From Flavobacterium sp. A45 (GTDB lineage: Bacteria > Bacteroidota > Bacteroidia > Flavobacteriales > Flavobacteriaceae): a DNA stretch of 64,000 nucleotides. Made by a program: the position numbers and the translations under genes. The DNA is taken from assembly GCF_002001005.1 (NCBI RefSeq), contig NZ_MUNX01000104.1, positions 1-64,000 of the forward strand, given 5' to 3'. Positions 1 through 7,614 of the stretch are shown piece by piece. The notes below the pieces were generated by a model. It was not told the origin of the DNA. It ran no database searches and worked only from the letters and a program-made list of their open reading frames with translations. Numbering within the stretch: position 1 is the first letter of the stretch; every line of letters begins with the position of its first letter.

Positions 1-106
1 ATAAATGTGAGTACTAATTTATAAAAATTATTTCAACAAAGATTTCTTAATCCTATTTATTTTCGTTTTTTATTCCTTTTTTTGCATAAATTTAAAAAAA
101 CGAATT

Positions 107-676
107 ATGAAAAAAATACTGATATTTGCTTCTGGATCGGGGACTAACGCTGAAAATATTATAAAATATTTTGGCGATAGATCTACTGGAACCGTGGTAG
201 CGGTTTTTTCAAATAATTCAAAAGCAACCGTACTTGATAAAGCAAAAAAATTAGCAGTTCCGACGGTCATTTTTTCAAAAGAAGAATTAAATTCAGGAAA
301 TACGCTACAAAAGGTTAAGGATTTTCAACCTGATTTGATAGTCTTAGCTGGATTTTTATTAAAATTCCCTGAAAATTTGATTGAAGCCTATCCAAATCGT
401 ATTATAAATATACATCCAGCACTACTTCCAAAATTTGGTGGAAAAGGAATGTATGGGATGCATATTCACAAAGCGGTAGTGGAGAATAAGGAAAAGGAAA
501 CAGGTATAACTATTCATTATGTGAATGAAAACTATGATGAGGGTAATATTATATTTCAACAAAACGTTGCTCTTTCTGAAACCGATACGCCAGAATCGGT
601 AGCGGTCAAAATCCATGCATTGGAACAAGAATGGTTTCCAGTTACTATTGAAAAGCTTCTAACCTCTAACCTCTAA
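107..676 (+). CDS. purN: Phosphoribosylglycinamide formyltransferase
   Basis: Transfers the formyl group of 10-formyl-THF to GAR, the third step of de novo purine synthesis, in the cytoplasm. The 189-residue length is normal for the family. The N-terminal SGSGTNAENI segment (about 9-18) binds the phosphate. The catalytic triad is visible as N101 and H103 (NIHPALLPKF) and D144 in a DEGNI motif. The ATG at 107 is the first start after an AT-rich leader. rnhA follows 9 bp downstream on the same strand, so the two are probably co-transcribed. purF lies 3 kb further on, but in a separate unit. Identification is firm. Confidence 0.96.
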   Translation: MKKILIFASGSGTNAENIIKYFGDRSTGTVVAVFSNNSKATVLDKAKKLAVPTVIFSKEELNSGNTLQKVKDFQPDLIVLAGFLLKFPENLIEAYPNRIINIHPALLPKFGGKGMYGMHIHKAVVENKEKETGITIHYVNENYDEGNIIFQQNVALSETDTPESVAVKIHALEQEWFPVTIEKLLTSNL

Positions 677-685
677 TATCATACT

Positions 686-1159
686 TTGGAATACGACGTA
701 CACATATATACGGATGGTGCTGCCAAAGGTAATCCTGGAAATGGCGGGTATGGAGTAGTCATGGAATGGGTTGGTAAACCTTATAGAAAAGAGTTTTATG
801 AGGGATTTCGATACACTACCAATAATAGAATGGAATTATTGGGTGTCATCGTAGGTCTTGAAAAATTAAAAAAAGAGAATATTACTGTTTTAGTCATTTC
901 CGATTCGAAATATGTTGTAGATTCCGTGCAAAAGAAATGGGTTTTTGGCTGGGAAAAAAAAGGATTTGAAGGAAAGAAAAACCCTGATTTATGGAAACGC
1001 TTCTTAGTTGTCTATAGAAAACATAAAGTAGATTTCAAATGGATAAAAGGACATAATAATCATCCTCAAAACGAAAGATGTGACGAATTGGCCGTTATGG
1101 CTTCGATGCAAAAACAGCTTTCTGTTGATGCTTTTTATGAAGCGATTGATTCGAAATAA
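686..1159 (+). CDS. rnhA: Ribonuclease HI
   Basis: Cytoplasmic endonuclease that cuts the RNA strand of RNA-DNA hybrids. All catalytic residues are visible: D10 (YTDG), E50 (NNRME), D73 (ISDSK) and D133 (NERCDELA), plus H123 in KGHNNHP. The 157-residue length fits bacterial RNase HI. It begins with TTG at 686: an in-frame TAA lies at 674-676 and no ATG occurs between, and the YTDG motif starts at residue 8, so the TTG start is well supported. It follows purN by 9 bp and ends at a bidirectional terminator. Confidence 0.95.
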   Translation: MEYDVHIYTDGAAKGNPGNGGYGVVMEWVGKPYRKEFYEGFRYTTNNRMELLGVIVGLEKLKKENITVLVISDSKYVVDSVQKKWVFGWEKKGFEGKKNPDLWKRFLVVYRKHKVDFKWIKGHNNHPQNERCDELAVMASMQKQLSVDAFYEAIDSK

Positions 1160-1168
1160 AAAAAAAAC

Positions 1169-1203
1169 AATAACGTATCAAATAATTTTTTTGATACGTT
1201 ATT
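1169..1203. terminator. Bidirectional intrinsic terminator
   Basis: A perfect stem, TAACGTATCAAA paired with TTTGATACGTTA, flanked by A-rich and T-rich tracts. It lies between the convergent rnhA and DUF6249-like genes and can serve both strands. Confidence 0.85.
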
Positions 1204-1215
1204 TAAAAGAATTAT

Positions 1216-1563
1216 TTATTCTTTGTCTAATTCTTTGGCCTTGTTAAATCCTGCAAGCAGACCAATTCCAGCCATTGTGATAATGATTGCTGGGTACACG
1301 GCACCTTGATTTAAGGCAGTGTAAGTTGTAATTAGTAAAGCAATAAAAATCCCAATTCCACTTCCGATTAATAAAAAAGCTAGATTTAGAATAAATACTT
1401 TCCACATAGGAACACCTTTGCTGTTTCCTTCTAAAAAAATACTGGCATTTATGCCTTTTTCAATAAGTGCTAAACGCTCTCTGTTTCTTGTAGAATAAAC
1501 AAGATAAACAATTCCAAAGATCATAAGGAAAAAACTCAAGGGGATTAAAATGTCTGGACCCAT
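1216..1563 (-). CDS. Small membrane protein, DUF6249-like
   Basis: 115 residues. A membrane segment at about 5-24 is followed by the cytosolic motif RNRERLALIEKG, then two more hydrophobic helices (about 53-76 and 88-106). The RNRERxALIEKG signature is typical of a Bacteroidota family of unknown function (DUF6249-like, by recall). The gene diverges from the ECF sigma factor gene. Its upstream region carries, on its own strand, the same TGTAACC-N16-CGTC motif that precedes the sigma gene, which suggests it belongs to that sigma factor's regulon. Biochemical role unknown. Confidence 0.75.
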   Translation of the reverse strand: MGPDILIPLSFFLMIFGIVYLVYSTRNRERLALIEKGINASIFLEGNSKGVPMWKVFILNLAFLLIGSGIGIFIALLITTYTALNQGAVYPAIIITMAGIGLLAGFNKAKELDKE

Positions 1564-1596
1564 AATTATTTAATTTAAATGATTGATATTCCATAT

Positions 1597-1623
1597 GACG
1601 AAGCAGATTTAATTTTGGTTACA
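1597..1623 (-). promoter_or_regulatory. Candidate ECF-type promoter for the DUF6249-like gene
   Basis: On the minus strand TGTAACC (1623-1617) is followed after exactly 16 nt by CGTC (1600-1597). The start codon is 33 nt further on. The mirrored promoter of the sigma gene has the same two boxes and the same spacing. CGTC is the usual -10 core of ECF sigma factors. Confidence 0.6.
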
Positions 1624-1648
1624 GATTAGTCAAAAAAATATAATAAAT

Positions 1649-1675
1649 TGTAACCTTAGTTGAATTAATGTCGTC
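1649..1675 (+). promoter_or_regulatory. Candidate autoregulated ECF promoter
   Basis: TGTAACC (1649-1655) and CGTC (1672-1675) are 16 nt apart, 10 nt before the ATG of the sigma factor gene. This matches the usual ECF layout of an AAC-containing -35 and a CGTC -10. The transcript would start at or within a few bases of the ATG, giving a leaderless or nearly leaderless mRNA. Confidence 0.6.
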
Positions 1676-1685
1676 TTAGTAGTAT

Positions 1686-2273
1686 ATGGATAAGTTAAGT
1701 GATCAGCATTATATCAATCAAATCATACGCGGGGACACAAATGTGTTTAGTGTATTGGTTGATCGTTATAAGGAAATGATTTTTACTTTGGCTCTAAAGA
1801 TGATTAAAAACAGAGAAGAAGCCGAAGAGGTTTCTCAAGACACTTTTGTCAAGGTTTATAATTCTTTGAATAAGTTTAAGGGCGATTCAAAATTTTCGAC
1901 ATGGATCTATAGAATTGCCTATAATACCTGTTTGGATCGTCTGAAAAAGAATAAAAAGGATGAGAGTACTATTTCAATAGATGAGTTTTCGGATCATTTA
2001 GTTAAAACTCTTGATAATGCTTTGAGTGCTTTGGAAGATAAAGAGCGAAAACAAACGATTCAAAATTGCATGAATTTATTGTCAAGAGAAGAAAATTTTT
2101 TATTAACGTTGTATTATTTTGACGATCAGAATTTAGATGAGATTGCTAAAATTATGGATATTAATTCCAATAACGTCAAAGTGAAGTTATTTAGAAGCAG
2201 AAAAAAACTAGCGGTAATTTTAAAAAAGCAATTGGAACCGGAAATATTGGATTATTATGAAAGAGAGCGATAA
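1686..2273 (+). CDS. ECF-type RNA polymerase sigma factor
   Basis: 195 residues with region 2 at about 20-90 (LVDRYKEMIFTLALKM, then EEVSQDTFVKVYNSLNKFKGDSKFSTWIYRIAYN) and region 4 at about 125-180 (LLTLYYFDDQNLDEIAKIMD followed by NVKVKLFRSRKKL). It directs core RNA polymerase to a small regulon. The start is the ATG at 1686. The gene overlaps its downstream partner by 17 bp, the usual coupling of sigma and anti-sigma. The shared divergent promoter motif suggests autoregulation and control of the neighbouring membrane protein. The inducing signal is not evident. Confidence 0.93.
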   Translation: MDKLSDQHYINQIIRGDTNVFSVLVDRYKEMIFTLALKMIKNREEAEEVSQDTFVKVYNSLNKFKGDSKFSTWIYRIAYNTCLDRLKKNKKDESTISIDEFSDHLVKTLDNALSALEDKERKQTIQNCMNLLSREENFLLTLYYFDDQNLDEIAKIMDINSNNVKVKLFRSRKKLAVILKKQLEPEILDYYERER

Positions 2274-2649
2274 AAATATTGAAAAATTTATAGATAAAAT
2301 AATGGCGGAAAGCACTTTGGAGTCCCCGTCAATTGACTTTACTTCAAAAGTGATGTCACAAATTTTGGTTGCCCAAAAAAGTAAAATACAGAAGTACAAA
2401 CCTTTGATTTCTATGCCTATTTGGGTTGTTATTTTAGGGAGTTTAATCTCTTTGATTCTCTATACTGCCTTTGGGAATGAGTCATACAATTCGGAAATAG
2501 GTCATTCGTATGTTGTAAATATTTCAAACATATTTTCAGAGTTCCATTTTTCAAAAAACACAATTTATGCTGTTTTAATTGTTCCTTTAATGGTGTTGGT
2601 GCAAATACCATTATTAAAAAATTATTATGACAAGAAGTTTCAATTATAA
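2257..2649 (+). CDS. Probable membrane anti-sigma factor
   Basis: 130 residues: an acidic cytosolic N-terminal part (1-50), a hydrophobic helix at about 53-70 (IWVVILGSLISLILYTAF), a short outer loop and a second helix at about 104-122. Its start codon lies inside the sigma gene (17 bp overlap), so the two are translationally coupled. No family motif is recognised. The anti-sigma role is inferred from position, overlap and topology. The long cytosolic tail before the first helix would be the sigma-binding part. Confidence 0.7.
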   Translation: MKESDKNIEKFIDKIMAESTLESPSIDFTSKVMSQILVAQKSKIQKYKPLISMPIWVVILGSLISLILYTAFGNESYNSEIGHSYVVNISNIFSEFHFSKNTIYAVLIVPLMVLVQIPLLKNYYDKKFQL

Positions 2650-2801
2650 AATTTGGCTTTTTACAATTTATATGGAGAGTTTCTAATCCGTGCAATGCTA
2701 AAATGTTTTTATTCTATTTAAAGTGTCCAAAAGTCCAAAATATATTGTTAATTAATTGTAAGCCAGATTAATATATTAATAAAACTTTGTGCTTTCTAAC
2801 C

Positions 2802-2833
2802 TTTGCAATATTGCAACTTAAGGACTATCTTTG
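2802..2833 (+). promoter_or_regulatory. Bacteroidota-type promoter of the PfkB kinase
   Basis: TTTG (2802-2805), a 20-nt spacer and TATCTTTG (2826-2833) match the phylum's -33/-7 consensus. The leader to the ATG at 2857 is about 18 nt. Confidence 0.65.
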
Positions 2834-2856
2834 CACCCTAATTCGAAACTCATATA

Positions 2857-3780
2857 ATGAATAAATTATTGATTGTTGGAACAGTAGCTTTCGACGCAAT
2901 TGAAACTCCTTTTGGAAAAACAGATAAAATTTTAGGGGGAGCAGCAACATATATAGGGATATCAGCTTCTTTTTTTAATGTAAAATCGGCTATAGTTTCT
3001 GTAGTTGGTGATGATTTTCCACAAGAATATCTAGATTTGTTAACAGACAGAAATATTGACATTTCAGGTATCGAAGTTGTTAAAGGAGGAAAAACTTTCT
3101 TCTGGAGCGGATTGTACCACAACGATTTAAATTCGAGAGATACTTTGGTTACAGAGCTTAATGTTTTGGCTGATTTTCAACCAAAAGTTCCTCAAGACTA
3201 TAAAAATGCCGAAATTGTGATGTTAGGGAACTTACATCCTTTAGTGCAAAGCAGTGTTTTGGATCAAATGGAGACAAAACCGAAATTAGTGGTTTTGGAT
3301 ACTATGAATTTTTGGATGGATTGTGCTTTACCGGAATTATTGGCAATCATCAAAAGAGTTGATGTTATTACAATAAATGACGAAGAAGCGCGTCAGCTTT
3401 CAGGAGAATACTCTTTAGTTAAAGCTGCTGCAAAAATTCACGAAATGGGACCAAAATATGTGGTAATCAAAAAAGGAGAACATGGAGCGTTATTGTTTCA
3501 TGGTGAAGAAATTTTCTTTGCTCCAGCATTACCGTTAGAAGAAGTTTTTGACCCAACAGGAGCGGGAGATACTTTTGCAGGTGGTTTTTCAGGATATATT
3601 ACACAAAGTGAAAATGTATCTTTCGATAATATGAAGAATGCAATAATCCATGGTTCCAATTTAGCTTCTTTCAGTGTAGAGAAATTTGGAACGGAACGAA
3701 TGCTTGATTTGGATAAAGAAGAAGTGGTCTCAAGATTGAAACAGTTCAAGTCTCTGACCCAGTTTGAAATAGAATTATAA
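2857..3780 (+). CDS. PfkB-family sugar/nucleoside kinase
   Basis: 307-residue cytoplasmic kinase of the ribokinase superfamily. The N-terminal substrate region has ILGGAATYIGISASFF (about 27-42) and the C-terminal PfkB signature DPTGAGDTFAGGF starts at D232, with the catalytic base D238 and the GAGD anion hole. The substrate cannot be set from sequence; relatives act on ribose, fructose-6-phosphate or adenosine. It lies just before purF, but an intrinsic terminator separates them, so a purine-salvage role is only suggestive. It has its own well-formed promoter. Confidence 0.88.
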   Translation: MNKLLIVGTVAFDAIETPFGKTDKILGGAATYIGISASFFNVKSAIVSVVGDDFPQEYLDLLTDRNIDISGIEVVKGGKTFFWSGLYHNDLNSRDTLVTELNVLADFQPKVPQDYKNAEIVMLGNLHPLVQSSVLDQMETKPKLVVLDTMNFWMDCALPELLAIIKRVDVITINDEEARQLSGEYSLVKAAAKIHEMGPKYVVIKKGEHGALLFHGEEIFFAPALPLEEVFDPTGAGDTFAGGFSGYITQSENVSFDNMKNAIIHGSNLASFSVEKFGTERMLDLDKEEVVSRLKQFKSLTQFEIEL

Positions 3781-3787
3781 AGTTCTT

Positions 3788-3812
3788 AAGCCTCTATATG
3801 AGGCTTTTTTTA
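3788..3812 (+). terminator. Intrinsic terminator after the PfkB kinase
   Basis: AAGCCTC-TATAT-GAGGCTT followed by a T run, 8 bp after the stop codon. Confidence 0.85.
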
Positions 3813-3921
3813 ATTAATTAAGTCAATATTTATAAGAAAGAGTACGAATTTGCATCGTATTTTTATAAAATAATAATTTAGAGAACACCATTAAATACCA
3901 ATAACTACAAACAATAAAACA

Positions 3922-5820
3922 ATGAGCGACGCTTTAAAACACGAATGTGGAATAGCTTTAGTTAGACTTTTAAAACCCCTTGAATTCTATAAAGAAAAGT
4001 ATGGAACTGCTTTTTATGGTATCCAAAAAATGTATTTAATGATGGAAAAACAGCACAATCGAGGTCAAGATGGTGCTGGTTTTGCAAGTATTAAAATGGA
4101 TGTAGAGCCTGGTGAGAGATACATTAGCCGTGTACGTTCCAATCATGCACAACCCATTCAAGATGTTTTCAAACAAATCAATGAAAGAATAAACGAAGTA
4201 ATGGTCGAACATCCAGAGTATGCGGATGATGTTGCGCAATTGAAAGCCAATATTCCTTATATAGGGGAATTGTTTTTGGGACACGTTCGTTATGGTACTT
4301 TTGGAAAAAACAGTATCGAAAGTGTACATCCTTTTTTGCGTCAAAGTAACTGGATGCACAGAAATCTTATTTTAGCAGGGAATTTTAACATGACCAATGT
4401 TAAAGAGCTTTTTGAGAATCTAGTTGAATTGGGTCAACATCCAAAAGAAATGGCTGATACCGTTACCGTAATGGAAAAAATTGGTCACTTTTTGGACAAA
4501 GAAGTAATGCAGTTATACCAAGACTGTAAAGCAGAAGGTTATTCTAAAAGAGAAGCCTCGCCAGTAATTGCGGAGCGTTTGGATATTGCAAAAATACTGA
4601 ACCGTTCGGCAAAAAATCTCGATGGAGGTTATGCTATGGCTGGTTTATTAGGTCATGGAGATGCATTTGTTTTTAGAGATCCAGCAGGAATACGCCCAGC
4701 TTATTTTTATCAAGATGATGAGGTTATCGTAGTGGCTTCTGAACGTCCGGTAATACAGACTGTTTTCAATGTTCCATTTGATCAAGTACATGAAATTGAT
4801 CCAGGAAATGCTTTGATTATTAAGAAGAATGGTGACGTTTCTATGAAGCAGATTCTTACTCCAACTGTAAAGAAATCTTGTTCATTTGAACGTATTTACT
4901 TTTCAAGAGGAAGTGATGCCGAAATCTATCAGGAAAGAAAGAATTTAGGGAAACTTATTTTGCCAGCGGTATTAGAATCTATCGATAGTGATACTGACAA
5001 TACGGTTTTCTCTTATATTCCAAATACTGCAGAAACTTCTTTCTACGGATTGGTGGAAGCAGCACAAGACTTTTTGAATCAAAGAAAGAAAAATTACATT
5101 CTTGAAAACAAAGATAATTTAACAGTTGACTCTTTAGAAAAATTACTTTCTGTAAAAATCAGAACCGAAAAAGTTGCCATAAAAGATGCTAAGCTTAGAA
5201 CCTTTATTACCGAAGACAGTAGTAGGGATGATTTGGTAGCACACGTTTATGATGTGACTTATGGAGTAATTAAACCAACAGATAATCTTGTTATAATTGA
5301 TGATAGTATAGTAAGAGGAACAACTCTTAAAATGAGTATTATTAAAATGATGGATCGTTTAAATCCAAAAAGAATTGTAATTGTTTCTTCTGCACCACAA
5401 ATAAGGTTCCCGGATTGTTACGGAATTGATATGGCAAAACTAGAAGGGCTTGTTGCTTTTAGAGCTGCATTGGAGCTGTTAAAAGAAAGAAACTTATATC
5501 ATATAGTTGATGAAGTTTATGCTAAATGTAAAGCTCAGGAGAATTATCATGATAATGACGTGGTAAATTATGTTACAGCAATATATGAGCCATTTGCTCC
5601 TCAAGAGATATCAGATAAAATTGCTGAAATGTTAAGTTCACCAGAAATTAACGCAGAAGTTAAAATTATTTTCCAAACGGTGGAAGATTTACATACTGCT
5701 TGTCCAAAAAATCTTGGAGATTGGTATTTTACCGGTGATTATCCTACTCCGGGAGGTAATCGTGTGGTTAACAGGGCTTTCATGAATTTTTACGAAGGAA
5801 AAGACGCTAGAGCATATTAA
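3922..5820 (+). CDS. purF: Amidophosphoribosyltransferase-like protein (PurF family, long form)
   Basis: 632 residues, longer than the roughly 470-505 residues of classical PurF; a long form is known in Bacteroidota. An Ntn-hydrolase glutaminase domain begins at C9 (ECGIAL), so an 8-residue propeptide would be removed to expose the catalytic cysteine. HNRGQDGAG and GHVRYGT follow in the glutaminase domain. The phosphoribosyltransferase part carries the PRPP loop IIDDSIVRGTT (458-468). It would make 5-phosphoribosylamine from PRPP and glutamine, the first step of purine synthesis. The C-terminal extension has no recognised function. A paralogue with another acceptor cannot be excluded. Confidence 0.87.
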   Translation: MSDALKHECGIALVRLLKPLEFYKEKYGTAFYGIQKMYLMMEKQHNRGQDGAGFASIKMDVEPGERYISRVRSNHAQPIQDVFKQINERINEVMVEHPEYADDVAQLKANIPYIGELFLGHVRYGTFGKNSIESVHPFLRQSNWMHRNLILAGNFNMTNVKELFENLVELGQHPKEMADTVTVMEKIGHFLDKEVMQLYQDCKAEGYSKREASPVIAERLDIAKILNRSAKNLDGGYAMAGLLGHGDAFVFRDPAGIRPAYFYQDDEVIVVASERPVIQTVFNVPFDQVHEIDPGNALIIKKNGDVSMKQILTPTVKKSCSFERIYFSRGSDAEIYQERKNLGKLILPAVLESIDSDTDNTVFSYIPNTAETSFYGLVEAAQDFLNQRKKNYILENKDNLTVDSLEKLLSVKIRTEKVAIKDAKLRTFITEDSSRDDLVAHVYDVTYGVIKPTDNLVIIDDSIVRGTTLKMSIIKMMDRLNPKRIVIVSSAPQIRFPDCYGIDMAKLEGLVAFRAALELLKERNLYHIVDEVYAKCKAQENYHDNDVVNYVTAIYEPFAPQEISDKIAEMLSSPEINAEVKIIFQTVEDLHTACPKNLGDWYFTGDYPTPGGNRVVNRAFMNFYEGKDARAY

Positions 5821-5898
5821 TTCACATTACCGATAAACGGGTTTGTGTGTGTTTTATCGAATTTATTTCCAAAGTAATAAATCTCAAAGTATATTCGC

Positions 5899-5973
5899 CT
5901 ACCATAATTTTAGTAGGTTAAGTTTATGGTAGATTTGGGGCAAAAAGGGTGAAAGTAAAATTTCACCTTTTTT
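5899..5973 (+). ncRNA. Candidate small RNA, array copy 1
   Basis: A 5' hairpin (CTACCATAA 5899-5907 with TTATGGTAG 5924-5932), a linker containing TTTGGGGCAAAAA, and a 3' hairpin (GGTGAAA with TTTCACC) followed by six Ts form a complete intrinsic terminator. The -7-like element is TATATTCG (5890-5897), the TTCG variant. It differs from copies 3 and 4 by one T less in the first loop and A for C in the terminator loop. Transcription is inferred. Confidence 0.55.
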
Positions 5974-6127
5974 ATTGGAATAAAATCAAGTTTCCTTCTT
6001 GACTAAACAAATTAAGAATAAAATAACAAGTTAAATATTCTGAAAATCAGTAAATTAGCGAATAATCGTTTATTTACGGCATTCATCGAAAATATTTTCA
6101 ATCAAGTGATTATCGACGTATATTTGA

Positions 6128-6202
6128 GTACCATAATTTTAGTAGGTTAAGTTTATGGTAGATTTGGGGCAAAAAGGGTGAAAGTAACATTTCACCTTTT
6201 TT
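6128..6202 (+). ncRNA. Candidate small RNA, array copy 2
   Basis: Same two-hairpin layout preceded by TATATTTG (6119-6126), a full match to the phylum's -7 element. The first base of the 5' stem is G instead of C, so the terminal pair is lost and the stem is 8 bp. The first loop has one T less than in copies 3 and 4. The terminator stem and T run are intact. Confidence 0.55.
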
Positions 6203-6316
6203 ATTGCTTAAAAATCAGATTTAAACAATTGAATTTCAATAATTTAGCAATTAAACGAGTATTTTTGATATTCATCGAAAATAATATAAAAAAAGTTTGA
6301 TTCAATGTACATTTGA

Positions 6317-6392
6317 CTACCATAATTTTTAGTAGGTTAAGTTTATGGTAGATTTGGGGCAAAAAGGGTGAAAGTAACATTTCACCTTTTTT
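6317..6392 (+). ncRNA. Candidate small RNA, array copy 3
   Basis: Preceded by TACATTTG (6308-6315). The 76-nt core is identical to copy 4. The 5' stem is 9 bp (6317-6325 with 6343-6351) and the terminator stem GGTGAAA/TTTCACC is followed by six Ts. The G-rich linker between hairpins is the obvious single-stranded segment that could contact a target. Confidence 0.57.
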
Positions 6393-6506
6393 ATTGGAAT
6401 AAAATCACGTATAATAGATTGATAATCAATAAATTGACAATTTAACGAGTATTTAGGGAATTCATCGAGAATAGTAGCAAAACAGTTTATTTCAAAGTAT
6501 ATTTGA

Positions 6507-6582
6507 CTACCATAATTTTTAGTAGGTTAAGTTTATGGTAGATTTGGGGCAAAAAGGGTGAAAGTAACATTTCACCTTTTTT
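6507..6582 (+). ncRNA. Candidate small RNA, array copy 4
   Basis: Preceded by TATATTTG (6498-6505). The core is identical over 76 nt to copy 3, with intact 5' hairpin (6507-6515 with 6533-6541), linker and T-tailed terminator. It is the last unit; the similarity ends soon after the T run. Confidence 0.57.
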
Positions 6583-6608
6583 ATTGAAATAAAGTCTCAG
6601 AAAGAGAA

Positions 6609-6698
6609 AAGAATATAGAGAATAGAAAAACGAGAAAGGTATAGACAAAAAAATAGACGAACAAACCCTAAGTTCATCCGTCTATTCTCTATATTCTT
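6609..6698. repeat. Nested inverted repeats at the 3' side of sod
   Basis: A perfect 16-bp inverted repeat (AAGAATATAGAGAATA at 6609-6624, complement at 6683-6698) encloses a second one (AATAGACG 6652-6659 with CGTCTATT 6679-6686). The right arms overlap by four bases, so the two pairings are mutually exclusive. Confidence 0.7.
6646..6686 (-). terminator. Intrinsic terminator of sod
   Basis: On the minus strand AATAGACG..GAAC pairs with GTTC.GTCTATT followed by a T7 run, about 33 bp past the sod stop codon. Confidence 0.75.
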
Positions 6699-6718
6699 AA
6701 CTCTATTTTTCTCCTAAA

Positions 6719-7327
6719 CTATTTCTCTAAAGCAAAACGTCTAGATACTTCAGTCCAGTTAATAACATTGAAGAAAGCTTCAATATAATCTGGTCTTCTG
6801 TTTTGATAATGCAAGTAATAAGCATGCTCCCAAACATCCATTCCTAAAATTGGAGTTCCACCACAACCTACTTCCGGCATCAATGGATTATCTTGATTTG
6901 GAGTACCACAAACATCAAGTTTACCACCTTTTTGCACACATAACCAAGCCCATCCAGAACCAAATTGTGTAGCTCCTGCTTTAGCAAATTTTGCTTTAAA
7001 TTCTTCAAAAGTTCCAAAAGAATTTTCGATAGCTTCCAGCAATTCACCTGTTGGCAATCCACCACCGTTTGGAGACATAACAGTCCAAAACAAGTTGTGA
7101 TTGTAAAATCCACCACCATTATTGCGAACCGCAGCATTAGTTTTATCAAGGTTAATTAAGATATTCTCAATTGTTTTTCCTTCCAAATCAGTTCCAGCGA
7201 TAGCCGCATTCAAATTTGTTGTATAAGCATTGTGGTGCTTTGAATGGTGAATTTCCATTGTACGAGCATCAATATGAGGTTCTAATGCGTCATACGCATA
7301 AGGTAATTGTGGTAATTCAAAAGCCAT
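6719..7327 (-). CDS. sod: Fe/Mn superoxide dismutase
   Basis: 202-residue enzyme converting superoxide to oxygen and hydrogen peroxide. The four metal ligands are visible: H27 (MEIHHSKHH), H77 ([11 protein letters not shown]), D164 and H168 ([12 protein letters not shown]). There is no signal peptide, so it is cytoplasmic. Iron versus manganese use cannot be settled by inspection. It is monocistronic, with a strong terminator after it and a dispersed hairpin element (copy A) upstream in the intergenic DNA. Confidence 0.95.
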   Translation of the reverse strand: MAFELPQLPYAYDALEPHIDARTMEIHHSKHHNAYTTNLNAAIAGTDLEGKTIENILINLDKTNAAVRNNGGGFYNHNLFWTVMSPNGGGLPTGELLEAIENSFGTFEEFKAKFAKAGATQFGSGWAWLCVQKGGKLDVCGTPNQDNPLMPEVGCGGTPILGMDVWEHAYYLHYQNRRPDYIEAFFNVINWTEVSRRFALEK

Positions 7328-7459
7328 AATATAGTTGTTTAATGATTTATAAATATTTTATTCAAAATTAAACATTTAACTTTGGAATATAAAATTCTAT
7401 TTTGTTATAATTCCATTAAATAAAATGATAGTACAATTCTGATTATTTAAATCCGAGTA

Positions 7460-7557
7460 ATTAGGAGCTATTTCCTGCTATCCGCTTGTATCTTTTTCTT
7501 GCTAAAGGAGCAAGAAAAAGGATACCGCTTCTATCAGGGCTAGGCCATTAGGGATTT
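7460..7557. repeat. Dispersed hairpin element, copy A
   Basis: Left arm CCTGCTATCCGCTTGTATC, apical stem TTTTTCTTGCT/AGCAAGAAAAA, right arm GGATACCGCTTCTATCAGGG then CTAGG. The outer CCTG/CAGG and inner GTATC/GGATAC segments pair; between them both strands carry the words CTAT and CCGCTT in swapped order as an internal loop. It lies between sod and addA. Related copies are at 22391, 40290 and 53431. Confidence 0.75.
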
Positions 7558-7614
7558 CAGGAAATATCAGAATAATTCACAAATAAAATAGTTAATAAAC
7601 AATCTAAAATTCAA

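Larger units (their letters stand above)
5853..6590 (+). repeat. Four tandem units, each with promoter-like boxes and a small-RNA-like core
   Basis: Four direct repeats with periods of 229, 189 and 190 bp. Each unit has TTYATCGA (5853, 6082, 6271, 6461), then exactly 37 bp later a TANNTTYG element (5890, 6119, 6308, 6498), then one or two bases later the 75-76 bp core annotated separately as ncRNA. The DNA between the boxes is much less conserved. The 37-bp spacing is kept in all four although the spacer sequences differ. No open reading frame spans the units. This fills the 0.9-kb gap between purF and the superoxide dismutase gene. Confidence 0.85.

Noticed and set aside
5821..5860. Terminator of purF (CGATAAA/TTTATCG hairpin)
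   Set aside because: The stem is only 7 bp with a 15-nt loop and a weak T tract, and its right arm is the TTTATCGA box of RNA unit 1, so the box explains it better.
5853..6590. CRISPR array
   Set aside because: Units are about 190-229 bp with a 75-bp core and the DNA between cores is itself related between units. No cas gene is present, and each core ends in a T-tailed terminator.
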